From Bacillus massilinigeriensis (GTDB lineage Bacteria > Bacillota > Bacilli > Bacillales > Cytobacillaceae), in NCBI RefSeq assembly GCF_900111815.1, contig NZ_LT630004.1, positions 1,153,671-1,217,670 of the forward strand: 64,000 nucleotides of DNA, written 5' to 3'. Below are positions 25,799 through 35,752 of the stretch, piece by piece. The notes under the pieces were generated by a model. It saw only the letters and a program-made list of their open reading frames with translations. It was not told the DNA's origin and made no database searches. The position numbers and the translations under genes are program-made. Position 1 is the stretch's first letter. Every line of letters begins with the position of its first letter.

Positions 25799-27835
25799 AT
25801 GGATACAAATCAATACTTAGATATATTTCTCGAAGAAAGTAGAGAGCATCTGCAGTCTTGTAATGATCATTTATTGAAACTAGAAAAGAATCCTGATGAT
25901 CTATTAATCGTAAATGAAATTTTTAGGTCCGCTCATACACTGAAAGGCATGTCGGCCACGATGGGATTTGAAGATCTCGCCAGCTTGACTCATAAAATGG
26001 AGAATGTATTGGATGCCATCCGTAATGAAAAGCTATCTGTTGACCCTGAGATACTCGATGTCGTATTTCTTGCTGTCGATCAGCTGGAAGAAATGGTGGA
26101 ATCAATCGCATCAGGAGGCGATGGCAAGTTAGATGTCTCTGCTACAACAGAAAAACTCGAAAAGATGGAACGTGGAGACCATTCTGGCAAACCAGGACTC
26201 AAAACGGAAGGTGTCTCGGATATCGTTCTAGAAAACACTGTTCTTTCCAAATTGGATGAATATGAGCTTACTGTAATCCGACAATCAACTGAACAGGGGT
26301 TTAGAGCCTATGAAGGCTGTATTGCTTTGCGTGAGGACTGCCTGTTGAAGGCAGCACGTGTTTATATGATCTTTGATGTGCTGGAAAAATCGGGAGAGAT
26401 TATAAAGGCATTGCCTTCAGTAGATCAGCTTGAAGAAGAGAATTTTGATTGTGAGTTTTCAGTCGTTATCTTAACAAAGGAAAACCCTGATGATATAAGG
26501 TCCAAGGTATTAAAGGTTGCTGAAGTGGATAAGGTTGATTTCTCCATCATTTCTTTTTCTGAAGAACTGCTTCCCGAAGAGGTACAGGACAATAGTGCCG
26601 AAAAAGAGGATGCCGTTGAAGAAGAGAAAGATGCTAAGGACTTAAAGCTTGTTGATCAAGAGACTCACAAAGAGAAAAAAAGCACGCACAGCAACAAGAC
26701 CATTAGGGTAAATATCGAGAGGCTCGATATTCTTATGAACTTGTTTGAAGAACTAGTAATTGACAGAGGGCGCCTTGAACAAATATCTAAAGAACTAAAT
26801 AACAGTGAGCTGCATGAGACGGTGGAACGTATGTCAAGAGTATCTGGAGATTTACAGAGTATCATCTTAAACATGAGAATGGTTCCTGTAGAAACAGTAT
26901 TTAACAGATTCCCACGCATGATCAGGCAGCTAGCACGAGATTTAAACAAAAAGATCAGTTTGACGATCATCGGTGCGGAAACAGAACTTGATCGTACAGT
27001 AATAGATGAAATTGGTGATCCGCTTGTCCATTTGCTGCGAAATTCAGTCGATCATGGAATTGAAACTCCTAAGGAACGTATCCAAAAAGGAAAAAAGGAA
27101 GAGGGAAGCGTTGTTCTTCGAGCGTATCATAGCGGAAATCATGTTTTTATCGAAATTGAAGATGATGGGGCAGGAATTAACAGGGCGAAAGTTCTTGAGA
27201 AAGCTATTGATAGAGGAATTGTTTCTAGGCAAGTAGCAGAAGGATTTACAGACAGGCAGGTTAATGAATTAATACTATCCTCAGGCTTTTCCACCGCAGA
27301 TGTCATCTCTGATATCTCAGGAAGGGGAGTCGGACTTGATGTCGTAAAAAATACAATTGAATCACTGGGTGGGTCTATTACCATTGATTCCAAGGAAAAT
27401 GAAGGCACTTTATTTTCCATTGTTCTCCCTCTGACGCTTTCGATTATTTCCGTCATGCTGGTAGAAATTGAAAAAGAGAAATATGCAATACCGTTAACTT
27501 CGATAATAGAGACTGCTATTGTGAAAACAAGTGATATTCTTAATGCTCATAATCAAAAAGTGATTGATTTTAGAGGTAAGGTTGTTCCGCTTCTGTTTTT
27601 AAAGGAAGTCTTTGAAGTTCCATCAGAACAAAAGGAAGAAGCTTTTCATTCTGTTATCATCGTTCGCAAAGGTGAGAAAATGGCGGGTCTTGTTGTCGAT
27701 TCCTTTATTGGACAACAGGAAGTAGTTTTAAAGAGTCTTGGAAACTATTTAAATAATGTATTTGCTATTTCCGGCGCCACAATTCTTGGGGATGGTCAAG
27801 TAGCACTGATTGTCGATTGCAATGCGCTAATTTAG
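25799..27835 (+). CDS. cheA: Chemotaxis histidine kinase CheA
   Basis: A 678-residue kinase. The HPt domain carries phosphorylated His46 in SAHTLKGMSATMGF. A CheY/CheB-binding P2 region, a dimerisation domain (NIERLDILMNLFEELVIDRGRLEQ), the ATPase domain (DPLVHLLRNSVDHGIE N-box, DDGAGI, SDISGRGVGLDVV) and a CheW-like regulatory domain follow in order. GCGGAGGTGA selects ATG 25799. Domain order and length are standard for Bacillus. Confidence 0.98.
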   Translation: MDTNQYLDIFLEESREHLQSCNDHLLKLEKNPDDLLIVNEIFRSAHTLKGMSATMGFEDLASLTHKMENVLDAIRNEKLSVDPEILDVVFLAVDQLEEMVESIASGGDGKLDVSATTEKLEKMERGDHSGKPGLKTEGVSDIVLENTVLSKLDEYELTVIRQSTEQGFRAYEGCIALREDCLLKAARVYMIFDVLEKSGEIIKALPSVDQLEEENFDCEFSVVILTKENPDDIRSKVLKVAEVDKVDFSIISFSEELLPEEVQDNSAEKEDAVEEEKDAKDLKLVDQETHKEKKSTHSNKTIRVNIERLDILMNLFEELVIDRGRLEQISKELNNSELHETVERMSRVSGDLQSIILNMRMVPVETVFNRFPRMIRQLARDLNKKISLTIIGAETELDRTVIDEIGDPLVHLLRNSVDHGIETPKERIQKGKKEEGSVVLRAYHSGNHVFIEIEDDGAGINRAKVLEKAIDRGIVSRQVAEGFTDRQVNELILSSGFSTADVISDISGRGVGLDVVKNTIESLGGSITIDSKENEGTLFSIVLPLTLSIISVMLVEIEKEKYAIPLTSIIETAIVKTSDILNAHNQKVIDFRGKVVPLLFLKEVFEVPSEQKEEAFHSVIIVRKGEKMAGLVVDSFIGQQEVVLKSLGNYLNNVFAISGATILGDGQVALIVDCNALI

Positions 27836-27854
27836 TAATGGGAGAAGTGATCGA

Positions 27855-28310
27855 ATGTCGGAAACTTTGATGAAAGACATGAAGGTAATTGTTTTTGAGT
27901 TAACAGATAAAGAATATGCTATTCCAGTTAACAATGTTAAATCGATAGAAAAGCTGGAGCATATAACACGAGTGCCGCATACTTTTCCTTTTGTAGAGGG
28001 TGTAATCAACTTGCGGGGTGTAGTAACACCGATTATCGATTTAAGGAAGCGATTCGACCTGCTGCCAAAAGATTACGATGATTCAACAAGGGTCATCATC
28101 GTTTCAGAGGGTGAGAATGAGGTTGGTTTAATCGTAGATGCAGCAAACGACGTTATTGATTTACCTGCTGAAAGCATCGAGCCCCCGCCGGAGATAGTTG
28201 GCAGCATTTCTGCCGATTTTATACAAGGAGTAGCCAAGCTTGAAAGGAGACTATTGATTCTCATTGAGCTTGAGAGCATATTAGGCCAAGGAGAAAACTG
28301 GCAGGAATAA
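27855..28310 (+). CDS. cheW: Chemotaxis adaptor CheW
   Basis: A 151-residue single CheW domain that couples receptors to CheA. Typical elements are VIVFELTDKEYAIPVNNVKSIEKL, the VEGVINLRGVVTPIIDLRKRF core and a C-terminal LLILIELESIL strand. It lies 19 bp after cheA with a GGGAGAAG site, and cheC starts 11 bp after its stop. Confidence 0.97.
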   Translation: MSETLMKDMKVIVFELTDKEYAIPVNNVKSIEKLEHITRVPHTFPFVEGVINLRGVVTPIIDLRKRFDLLPKDYDDSTRVIIVSEGENEVGLIVDAANDVIDLPAESIEPPPEIVGSISADFIQGVAKLERRLLILIELESILGQGENWQE

Positions 28311-28321
28311 GGGTGGGATTT

Positions 28322-28966
28322 ATGTCGTTACGATCCAAAATATCGGAAATGCAGCTTGATATATTGAAGGAGATCGGGAATATCGGTGCTGGCCATGCAG
28401 CGACTTCCCTATCTACAATGCTAAATAAAAAAATAGACATGAAGGTCCCAAGTGTAAGAATTGTATCTTTCGACGAAATGATAGAAATTACTGGTGGTGC
28501 AGAGGCTATTGTCGCTGGGGTATTTTTAAGGATAGAGGGGGACGCACCTGGAAGTATGTTCTTCCTCCTTCCAGTAGGACAAGCGGAAAAGTATATTCAG
28601 CAACTGCTTGGAGATCATTCTATCACACTTCATAATCCACATGAGAATGAATTGGGTTTATCCGTTCTTCAAGAATTGGGAAATATTCTTGCAGGTTCCT
28701 ATCTCACTTCACTATCGGATTTTACTGGACTGTCCATGCATCCATCTGTCCCAGCTTTGGGAATAGACATGGCTGGCGCCGTTGTGGGAAGCGGTCTTAT
28801 GGAGGTTTCTCGAGCCGGTGACTATGCGATCCTTATTGATACTGTTGTAAAGGAAGATGTTGCGCCGTCTAACTTGGAAGGAGTAAAAGCACATTTTTAT
28901 CTTATGCCTGATCCAGACTCTTTTTCAATTATTTTTACAGCGCTTGGAGTAGAACACGATGGATAG
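28322..28966 (+). CDS. cheC: CheY-P phosphatase CheC
   Basis: A 214-residue phosphatase with two active-site helices: DILKEIGNIGAGHAATSLS and LSVLQELGNILAGSYLTSLS, each with the Glu and Asn pair required for CheY-P hydrolysis. It also binds CheD. ATG 28322 follows AAGGGTGGGA; GTG 28313 lies within that site. The stop overlaps the cheD ATG by 8 nt, consistent with their interaction. Confidence 0.96.
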   Translation: MSLRSKISEMQLDILKEIGNIGAGHAATSLSTMLNKKIDMKVPSVRIVSFDEMIEITGGAEAIVAGVFLRIEGDAPGSMFFLLPVGQAEKYIQQLLGDHSITLHNPHENELGLSVLQELGNILAGSYLTSLSDFTGLSMHPSVPALGIDMAGAVVGSGLMEVSRAGDYAILIDTVVKEDVAPSNLEGVKAHFYLMPDPDSFSIIFTALGVEHDG

Positions 28967-29456
28967 CTCATTTCAAGTAATTAAGGTAGGAATTGCAGAT
29001 ATGAACGTTGTGGAGATACCCGACTCCATAAGAACAACAGGCTTAGGCTCCTGCGTTGGCCTTGTGCTCTACGATCAGTGCAGGAAAATTGCGGGAATGG
29101 TTCATGTTATGCTCCCTTCCTCCAATCTAGCAAAAAATGGCGCAATGAACAGGGCGAAGTTTGCGGACACCGCTGTTCCAGATCTTGCTACGCTTCTTGT
29201 TCAAAAAGGGGCCAGACAATCTTCTCTTAGAGCTAAACTTGCTGGCGGTGCCCAAATGTTTCAATTTTCAGGAGGCAGCGATTTGATGAGAATTGGTCCT
29301 AGGAATGTAGAAGCAGTAAAGGACCAGTTGAAACAGATGAAGATCCCCGTGATTGCAGAGGATGTCGGGGGAAATAATGGTAGAACGATTGAATTCAGTA
29401 CCACTTCATATATGTTGCAGATCAAGACAGTTAATAGCGGAGTAACATTGATTTAA
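28959..29456 (+). CDS. cheD: Chemoreceptor glutamine deamidase CheD
   Basis: A 165-residue deamidase. The catalytic Cys32 in TGLGSCVGL and His49 in GMVHVMLP are present, as in the CheD family. It deamidates receptor glutamines and, when bound by CheC and CheY-P, adjusts receptor activity in the Bacillus adaptation system. It overlaps cheC by 8 nt. A 69-bp gap to sigD follows. Confidence 0.96.
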   Translation: MDSSFQVIKVGIADMNVVEIPDSIRTTGLGSCVGLVLYDQCRKIAGMVHVMLPSSNLAKNGAMNRAKFADTAVPDLATLLVQKGARQSSLRAKLAGGAQMFQFSGGSDLMRIGPRNVEAVKDQLKQMKIPVIAEDVGGNNGRTIEFSTTSYMLQIKTVNSGVTLI

Positions 29457-29525
29457 CAAGGAACTTGTCGACTCTAATGAATACGCAAAGGGCAGTAAGA
29501 GTATTTAGAAGATAGGGGGATGAGA

Positions 29526-30287
29526 ATGGGACAGGCATCAGCTTGCGATGAACAGGAGATATGGAACAGATGGATACATTCCCGAGACAGGGAAGCTGCG
29601 AATATGCTTATCAAAAGATATATGCAGTTGGTTTCCTATCATGTGCAGAGAATAGCAGCCACTCTCCCTAAAAGTGTTTCACGGGAAGATTTGAAGAGCC
29701 TTGGCATGATTGGACTGTATGATGCTTTAGAAAAGTTTGATCATAAAAGGGATTTGAAGTTCGATACGTACGCTTCTTTCCGTATTAGAGGAGCAATCCT
29801 TGATGGGCTTAGAAAAGAGGACTGGCTGCCGAGAAGTACAAGGGAGAAAGCGAAGAAAATTGAAGCTGCAATTGAAAGACTTGAACAAAAATATATGAGG
29901 AATGTTTCTGTGGAAGAAATCGGGGCGGAACTTGGGATGAGTGAAGAAGAAATTATCTCAACCGTGAACGAGCATTTTTTCGCAAATATCCTTTCCATAG
30001 ATGAACATTCTGGTGAAGAAGATCGTGAGGGACAATCCTATTCTATCAAGGACACTAGGACTGCCACTCCCGAAGAAAACATTGTCAAGGGAGAAACCCT
30101 TGAAGAAATGGCAAATTTAATTTCCCAGCTGAACGAGAAGGAACAGACTGTACTTAGTTTGTTTTACCGCGAAGAGCTGACATTGACTGAGATCGGCCAC
30201 GTTATGAGCCTATCGACATCCAGAATTTCACAAATTCATTCGAGGGCCCTTTTCAAACTTAGAAAACTCCTTGAAAAAGCAGGATGA
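29526..30287 (+). CDS. sigD: RNA polymerase sigma factor SigD (FliA type)
   Basis: A 253-residue sigma-28 factor for flagellin, motor, autolysin and chemoreceptor genes. Region 2 (LKFDTYASFRIRGAILDGLRKEDWLPRS), region 3 (VSVEEIGAELGMSEEEII) and the region 4 helix-turn-helix (LTLTEIGHVMSLSTSRISQIHSRA) are complete. ATG 29526 is 6 nt from GGGGG; ATG 29520 lies against the site. Its position near the 3' end of the long operon fits B. subtilis, where distance from the promoter affects SigD level. Activity is held in check by FlgM, encoded elsewhere. Confidence 0.97.
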   Translation: MGQASACDEQEIWNRWIHSRDREAANMLIKRYMQLVSYHVQRIAATLPKSVSREDLKSLGMIGLYDALEKFDHKRDLKFDTYASFRIRGAILDGLRKEDWLPRSTREKAKKIEAAIERLEQKYMRNVSVEEIGAELGMSEEEIISTVNEHFFANILSIDEHSGEEDREGQSYSIKDTRTATPEENIVKGETLEEMANLISQLNEKEQTVLSLFYREELTLTEIGHVMSLSTSRISQIHSRALFKLRKLLEKAG

Positions 30288-30302
30288 AACAGGGGATGAA
30301 CA

Positions 30303-31667
30303 ATGGACACTCACTATCGGATCAGTTTATCCAAAGACAGGTTGACGGCCAGGCTAAGCCTGTTTCCTTGCAAAGGAGCTTCATCACCTTTTGAAGGAAG
30401 CATGGAAGAAATTCTGGCAAATGAGAATATCGTATTTGGAATTAACCGGCAAGCACTTAAACAATTGGAGGAATCTACTCAAGCAGAGCCGATATCTGTA
30501 GTGGTTGCCGAAGGCGTCAGGCCGGTAAATGGCCGCGACGCCTATTTGCACAGGGAATTACATGCTGAGGAGGAAGAATCCGGGGGAAGGCTGAACTACA
30601 GGGATGTATTAAAAATACCAGCAGTCAAGAAAGGACAGCTGATAGCAACAATTGTCCCGGCAAGCAACGGAGAAGACGGGATTGATGTAACAGGGAATCC
30701 AGTACGGGCAAAGCGTGGGAAGCCGTTAAATCTATCAGTTGGCAAAAATGTAGTCGAGAAAAATGGAAGATTATTCTCCTTAGCGGACGGACAACTATGT
30801 GTTACACATAAATCCATATCTGTCAACCCGCTATTTGAAGTGAAGGGAGATCTTGATTTACGGGTTGGGAATGTCAATTTCCCTGGTACCATCATCATCC
30901 GAGGGGACGTACCATCAGGTTATGAGCTTACAGCAGGAGGTGACATCATAGTCCAGGGAACCGTCGATGCTGCCTCTCTTAAAGCAGAAGGGAACATTTT
31001 CGTAAAAGGTGGTATAGCATCAGGGCAAAAGGGGATCGTGGAAGCAGAAGGAAATGTTGAAGCCTCCTATTTAAACCAGGGAAATGTAACTGCCGGCGGA
31101 GATGTGCATATAACCGCTTCCGTATTGAATAGCAGAGTGATAGCGGGCGGGAATATCGATTGCCGGAGAGGAACCATTATCGGAGGGATGTCTGCTGCCG
31201 GGAAAAATATTTTTGTAAAAGATCTAGGCAATCATCTTTATTCCAAAACAGAGCTAGCCGCAGGTTTTTCCCCTCTTTTAATTCAGGAAGAACGCCAACT
31301 TCTTGAAAAACTAAGAGAAGCAAAAGCTAAATGGAAACAGCTTTCCGAAATCGATAAAAAAGTCGCAAGTCTCGAAAATGCAAATATCAGACTTTCTCCA
31401 CAGCAGTATGCAATGCTGGAAAAGCAAAAAATGACGAAGAGAGCGATTGAAAAAGAACTGTACTTTTTGGAAGGTCGACTGCTCGAAGTGGAATTAGAAA
31501 AGCATGAACAGTCTAAAGTGAAAATCGCCACCTATGGCAAGGTATTTCCAAATGTAAAGGTGCATTTCGGTAAATATACTACCACAACGACCGAAGTGCT
31601 CACAGACATGGTTTTTTATTTGTTTGGAAGTGAAATACGGTACCGAAAAAATGAAGACATGAAATAA
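30303..31667 (+). CDS. FapA/DUF342 family protein, inserted between sigD and swrB
   Basis: A 454-residue protein of the FapA (DUF342) family. The N-terminal half includes EGVRPVNGRDAYL and VKKGQLIATIVPA. The middle carries a run of glycine-rich short strands (GDIIVQGTVDAAS, EGNIFVKGGI, EGNVEASYL, GGDVHITASV, GGNIDCRRGTII) expected to form a right-handed beta-helix, and the last third is a charged coiled coil (about 325-410). There is no signal or membrane segment. In other bacteria FapA is linked to flagellar or surface assembly. B. subtilis, as I recall its map, has swrB directly after sigD. Function here is inferred only from family and operon position. Confidence 0.85.
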   Translation: MDTHYRISLSKDRLTARLSLFPCKGASSPFEGSMEEILANENIVFGINRQALKQLEESTQAEPISVVVAEGVRPVNGRDAYLHRELHAEEEESGGRLNYRDVLKIPAVKKGQLIATIVPASNGEDGIDVTGNPVRAKRGKPLNLSVGKNVVEKNGRLFSLADGQLCVTHKSISVNPLFEVKGDLDLRVGNVNFPGTIIIRGDVPSGYELTAGGDIIVQGTVDAASLKAEGNIFVKGGIASGQKGIVEAEGNVEASYLNQGNVTAGGDVHITASVLNSRVIAGGNIDCRRGTIIGGMSAAGKNIFVKDLGNHLYSKTELAAGFSPLLIQEERQLLEKLREAKAKWKQLSEIDKKVASLENANIRLSPQQYAMLEKQKMTKRAIEKELYFLEGRLLEVELEKHEQSKVKIATYGKVFPNVKVHFGKYTTTTTEVLTDMVFYLFGSEIRYRKNEDMK

Positions 31668-31721
31668 AACATCATGAACGCTTAACTGGAATGGTGCAGG
31701 ATTTTAGCAGAAGGAACAAAT

Positions 31722-32255
31722 TTGATTACAGCGAACTGGAGCGAGACGATGATATTATTTTTACTGCTTCTTAGCCTGGCGCTAAACGCTGGCTGTATCT
31801 ATGCGATTATTTTGCTTTATATGAGACAAAACGGGATGATGAAGGTGGAGAAAGATAACAAGAGGCTGATCAAAGAGATGGAAGAGATTTTTTCAGGGTA
31901 CATGTTAGAGTTGAAAGAAGAAAATGAATCCTTTCTCAGACAGCTTTCCTCCATACAGCAGAAAGAGAAAAATCTTAGCGTGAAAGAAATTGATGACAGC
32001 GAAGATGCTGTCATAAAAAACGGGAACAGCGGAGAACAAATTGCTTTTTCCGTTAAAGTTCCATCCGCAAGCCGTTCAGTCATAGAAAAAGCATATACAG
32101 CCCTTGAATCGGAACCCAGGAAGCAAAAAAAAGAAGCGTTAGTCGATACGATTAAAGAGCTTAAAGAAGAAGGACGTTCGACAGAAGAGATTGCAAAGCT
32201 TTTAAATAAAGGGAAAACTGAAGTGGAATTAATGTTGAAATTACAGAAAAAATGA
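31722..32255 (+). CDS. swrB: Swarming motility / flagellar type III secretion activator SwrB (YlxL)
   Basis: A 177-residue protein with one N-terminal membrane segment (about 9-32, TMILFLLLLSLALNAGCIYAI region), a charged coiled coil, and a C-terminal helix-turn-helix-like tail (ELKEEGRSTEEIAKLLNKGKTEVELML) as in SwrB, which in B. subtilis stimulates basal-body maturation. TTG 31722 is 6 nt after AGAAGGA; the next in-frame ATG would remove part of the membrane segment. It is the last gene of the fla/che operon. The N-terminus is poorly conserved in the family. Confidence 0.86.
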   Translation: MITANWSETMILFLLLLSLALNAGCIYAIILLYMRQNGMMKVEKDNKRLIKEMEEIFSGYMLELKEENESFLRQLSSIQQKEKNLSVKEIDDSEDAVIKNGNSGEQIAFSVKVPSASRSVIEKAYTALESEPRKQKKEALVDTIKELKEEGRSTEEIAKLLNKGKTEVELMLKLQKK

Positions 32256-32264
32256 CAGTTAAGC

Positions 32265-33129
<865 letters not shown>

Positions 33130-33146
33130 TTTTTCAAGGTAATGGG

Positions 33147-33184
33147 AAAGGTGATAATAGGGTATCCTTTATCACCTTTTTTTA
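33147..33184 (+). terminator. Terminator or attenuator between rpsB and tsf
   Basis: AAAGGTGATAA (33147-33157) pairs perfectly with TTATCACCTTT (33169-33179), with a T-run to 33183. It lies between co-functional genes, so partial readthrough is likely. Weak -35/-10 elements (TTTTTA and TATAAA at 33202-33207) just downstream could supply a separate tsf promoter. Confidence 0.88.
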
Positions 33185-33259
33185 AGCCTTATTGTGAATA
33201 CTATAAAAGGTTTAAACTTGCAATGGTACATACCCATTTAATTAAAGGAGGAAATCGTA

Positions 33260-34144
33260 ATGGCAATTACTGCACAAATGGTTAAAGAACTTCGTGAACA
33301 AACTGGAGCAGGCATGATGGACTGCAAAAAAGCGCTCCAAGAAACAAACGGAGATATGGAGAAAGCAATTGATTTTCTTCGTGAAAAAGGTATTGCAAAA
33401 GCCGCTAAAAAAGGTGACAGAATCGCTGCTGAAGGATTGGCATCTGTCATTGTTGATGGAAACGAAGCGGTTATTCTTGAAGTGAACTCTGAAACAGACT
33501 TTGTTGCAAAGAATGAAGGTTTCCAAACACTTGTTAAAGAATTGGGAGCACACCTATTGAAGAACAAGCCTGCAACAGTGGAAGAAGCTGCCGCACAAAC
33601 GATGGAAAATGGAGCAACTGTTGAAGCGCATATCAACACTGCAATTGCAAAAATCGGAGAGAAACTTTCCCTTCGCCGTTTTGAAATCAAGACAAAAAAT
33701 GATGGAGACGCATTCGGCGCCTACCTTCATATGGGCGGAAAGATCGCGGTTCTAACAGTTCTTCAAGGTAGCCAAGACGAGGCTGCTGCGAAAGATGTTT
33801 CCATGCATATTGCTGCATTGAATCCAAAATATATTTCTCGTGACCAAGTTTCAGAAGAAGCAGTTGAGCATGAGCGCCAAATCCTTACACAACAAGCTCT
33901 TAACGAAGGCAAGCCTGAAAACATTGTGGCGAAAATGGTGGAAGGGCGTCTAGGCAAATATTTCGAAGATGTCTGCCTTCTTGATCAGACTTTCGTTAAA
34001 AACCCAGACCAAAAGATTCGTCAATTTGTTGAATCCAAGGGCGGAACAATACGTGAATTCGTACGTTTTGAAGTAGGCGAAGGTATCGAGAAGCGTGAAG
34101 ACAACTTTGCGGAAGAAGTAATGAGCCAAGTTAACAAAAAATAA
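33260..34144 (+). CDS. tsf: Elongation factor Ts
   Basis: A 294-residue guanine nucleotide exchange factor for EF-Tu. The N-terminal UBA-like module [22 protein letters not shown] and the [10 protein letters not shown] signature are present. AAAGGAGG precedes the ATG. It follows rpsB as in nearly all bacteria. A hairpin terminator lies 25 bp downstream of its stop. Confidence 0.99.
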   Translation: MAITAQMVKELREQTGAGMMDCKKALQETNGDMEKAIDFLREKGIAKAAKKGDRIAAEGLASVIVDGNEAVILEVNSETDFVAKNEGFQTLVKELGAHLLKNKPATVEEAAAQTMENGATVEAHINTAIAKIGEKLSLRRFEIKTKNDGDAFGAYLHMGGKIAVLTVLQGSQDEAAAKDVSMHIAALNPKYISRDQVSEEAVEHERQILTQQALNEGKPENIVAKMVEGRLGKYFEDVCLLDQTFVKNPDQKIRQFVESKGGTIREFVRFEVGEGIEKREDNFAEEVMSQVNKK

Positions 34145-34169
34145 TTGTATCTAACATGCAACAAAACTG

Positions 34170-34197
34170 CAGGGAACACATTGTGTTCCCTGTTTTT
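34170..34197 (+). terminator. Terminator or attenuator between tsf and pyrH
   Basis: CAGGGAACACA (34170-34180) and TGTGTTCCCTG (34182-34192) form a perfect 11-bp inverted repeat with a one-base centre, followed by five T. In RNA the innermost pairs open to form the loop. It probably sets the level of pyrH-frr relative to rpsB-tsf. Confidence 0.85.
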
Positions 34198-34239
34198 GGA
34201 AAGGATAACAATGAGTTCAGCTCTTTCTAGGAGGTTTTT

Positions 34240-34965
34240 ATGGGTACCCCAAAATATAAACGTGTAGTATTAAAACTTAGCGGAGAGGCCCTTGCAGGAG
34301 AACAGGGCTTTGGAATCAACCCTGCCGTAATCAAAAATGTTGCTGCTCAAGTGAGAGAAATCGCAGAGCTCGGCGTCGAAGTAGCAGTAGTTGTAGGAGG
34401 CGGCAATATTTGGCGTGGAAAAATCGGTGAAGAAATGGGAATGGACCGTGCAACTGCTGATTATATGGGCATGCTTGCGACTGTCATGAATTCACTTGCT
34501 CTTCAGGATAGCTTGGAACTAGAAGGAATTGAGACAAGGGTTCAAACATCTATTGAAATGCGTCAAGTAGCGGAGCCGTATATTCGCAGAAGGGCAATCC
34601 GACATCTTGAAAAGACAAGAGTTGTCATCTTCGCTGCGGGCACTGGCAATCCATACTTTTCAACAGATACGACAGCAGCATTAAGAGCTGCGGAAATCGA
34701 AGCAGATGTTATTCTCATGGCGAAAAACAATGTTGACGGTGTGTATTCCGCTGACCCGCGCACTGACAAGAACGCGGTGAAATATGATGAGCTATCCTAT
34801 TTGGATGTTTTAAAAGAAGGCCTTGCAGTGATGGATTCTACAGCTTCCTCGCTATGCATGGATAATAATATCCCGCTTATCGTCTTTTCCATTATGGAAG
34901 AGGGGAATATCAAACGTGCTGTTATGGGTGAAGAAATCGGGACAATCGTAAGGGGGAAAAACTAA
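34240..34965 (+). CDS. pyrH: UMP kinase
   Basis: A 241-residue bacterial UMP kinase of the amino acid kinase fold, converting UMP to UDP in pyrimidine nucleotide synthesis. Motifs are KLSGEALAG at the phosphate-binding loop, [11 protein letters not shown], and [29 protein letters not shown] precedes the ATG. The stop overlaps the frr ATG by one base. Confidence 0.99.
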   Translation: MGTPKYKRVVLKLSGEALAGEQGFGINPAVIKNVAAQVREIAELGVEVAVVVGGGNIWRGKIGEEMGMDRATADYMGMLATVMNSLALQDSLELEGIETRVQTSIEMRQVAEPYIRRRAIRHLEKTRVVIFAAGTGNPYFSTDTTAALRAAEIEADVILMAKNNVDGVYSADPRTDKNAVKYDELSYLDVLKEGLAVMDSTASSLCMDNNIPLIVFSIMEEGNIKRAVMGEEIGTIVRGKN

Positions 34966-35522
34966 TGCCAAAACAAGTGATTGCAAATGCGAAAGACAGA
35001 ATGACAAAAGCAATTGGAGCATACACGAGAGAACTTGCCTCCATTCGTGCCGGAAGGGCGAGTGCATCCCTGCTCGACAGAATTACAGTAGATTATTATG
35101 GAGCACCAACACCGGTAAACCAATTGGCCGGCATCTCTGTACCAGAAGCACGCCTCTTAGTCATTCAGCCGTATGACAAAAGTATTCTTGGGGAAATCGA
35201 GAAAGCAATATTAAAATCAGACCTTGGTATTAACCCGACAAATGACGGTTCCCTCATCCGCATCATGATTCCGCAGCTTACGGAAGAGCGCCGTAAAGAG
35301 CTGGCAAAACAAGTGAAAAAGGAATCAGAAGAAGCGAAAGTAGGAATCCGCAACATTCGTCGCGACGCTAATGATGAGTTGAAAAAGCTGGAGAAAAACG
35401 GTGAAATTACAGAAGATGTACATCGTGGTTATTCTGATGATGTTCAGAAATTGACAGATGAATTCATCGGAAAAATTGACCAGATTACGAAGGATAAAGA
35501 GAAGGAAATCATGGAAATATAA
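34965..35522 (+). CDS. frr: Ribosome recycling factor
   Basis: A 185-residue protein that with EF-G splits post-termination ribosomes. The three-helix bundle sequences [19 protein letters not shown] and [20 protein letters not shown] are typical. It overlaps the pyrH stop by one base (TAATG), and its site AAGGGGG lies inside pyrH. A terminator follows. Confidence 0.99.
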   Translation: MPKQVIANAKDRMTKAIGAYTRELASIRAGRASASLLDRITVDYYGAPTPVNQLAGISVPEARLLVIQPYDKSILGEIEKAILKSDLGINPTNDGSLIRIMIPQLTEERRKELAKQVKKESEEAKVGIRNIRRDANDELKKLEKNGEITEDVHRGYSDDVQKLTDEFIGKIDQITKDKEKEIMEI

Positions 35523-35540
35523 TTTTTCGATGCCAAAAAG

Positions 35541-35564
35541 ACCCTCTGATGACGGGGGTTTTTT
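35541..35564 (+). terminator. Terminator after frr
   Basis: ACCCTC (35541-35546) pairs with GGGGGT (35554-35559), including one G-U pair, followed by T-rich sequence. A weaker stem than the others in the window, but placed at the end of the rpsB-frr group. Confidence 0.75.
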
Positions 35565-35658
35565 CTCTATTTGAGATTAATTTAAGACTTAATAGTCTCG
35601 AACTTCTGAGCAGCCCATGACTTACATATAATTTTTTAGAGATATCTTTTTCCATTTT

Positions 35659-35667
35659 TGATATGAT
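35659..35667 (+). promoter_or_regulatory. Extended -10 promoter candidate for uppS
   Basis: TGATATGAT (35659-35667) is an extended -10 (TG-N-TATGAT) with no good -35. The predicted start near 35674 coincides with the beginning of an inverted repeat in the leader. The frr terminator lies just upstream, so a promoter is expected here. Confidence 0.45.
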
Positions 35668-35675
35668 AGGAGCAT

Positions 35676-35715
35676 GTGAAAAACAGCAATTGAATTCGCC
35701 TTTTTGTTTTTTCAC
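35676..35715 (+). repeat. Inverted repeat in the uppS leader
   Basis: GTGAAAAAC (35676-35684) pairs with GTTTTTTCAC (35706-35715) with one extra T. It would form a stem at the extreme 5' end of the uppS transcript, about 24 nt before the GGGGGAG site. Confidence 0.45.
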
Positions 35716-35752
35716 ACGAGGAACGTATATCCTATTCTGGGGGAGCTGGCTT

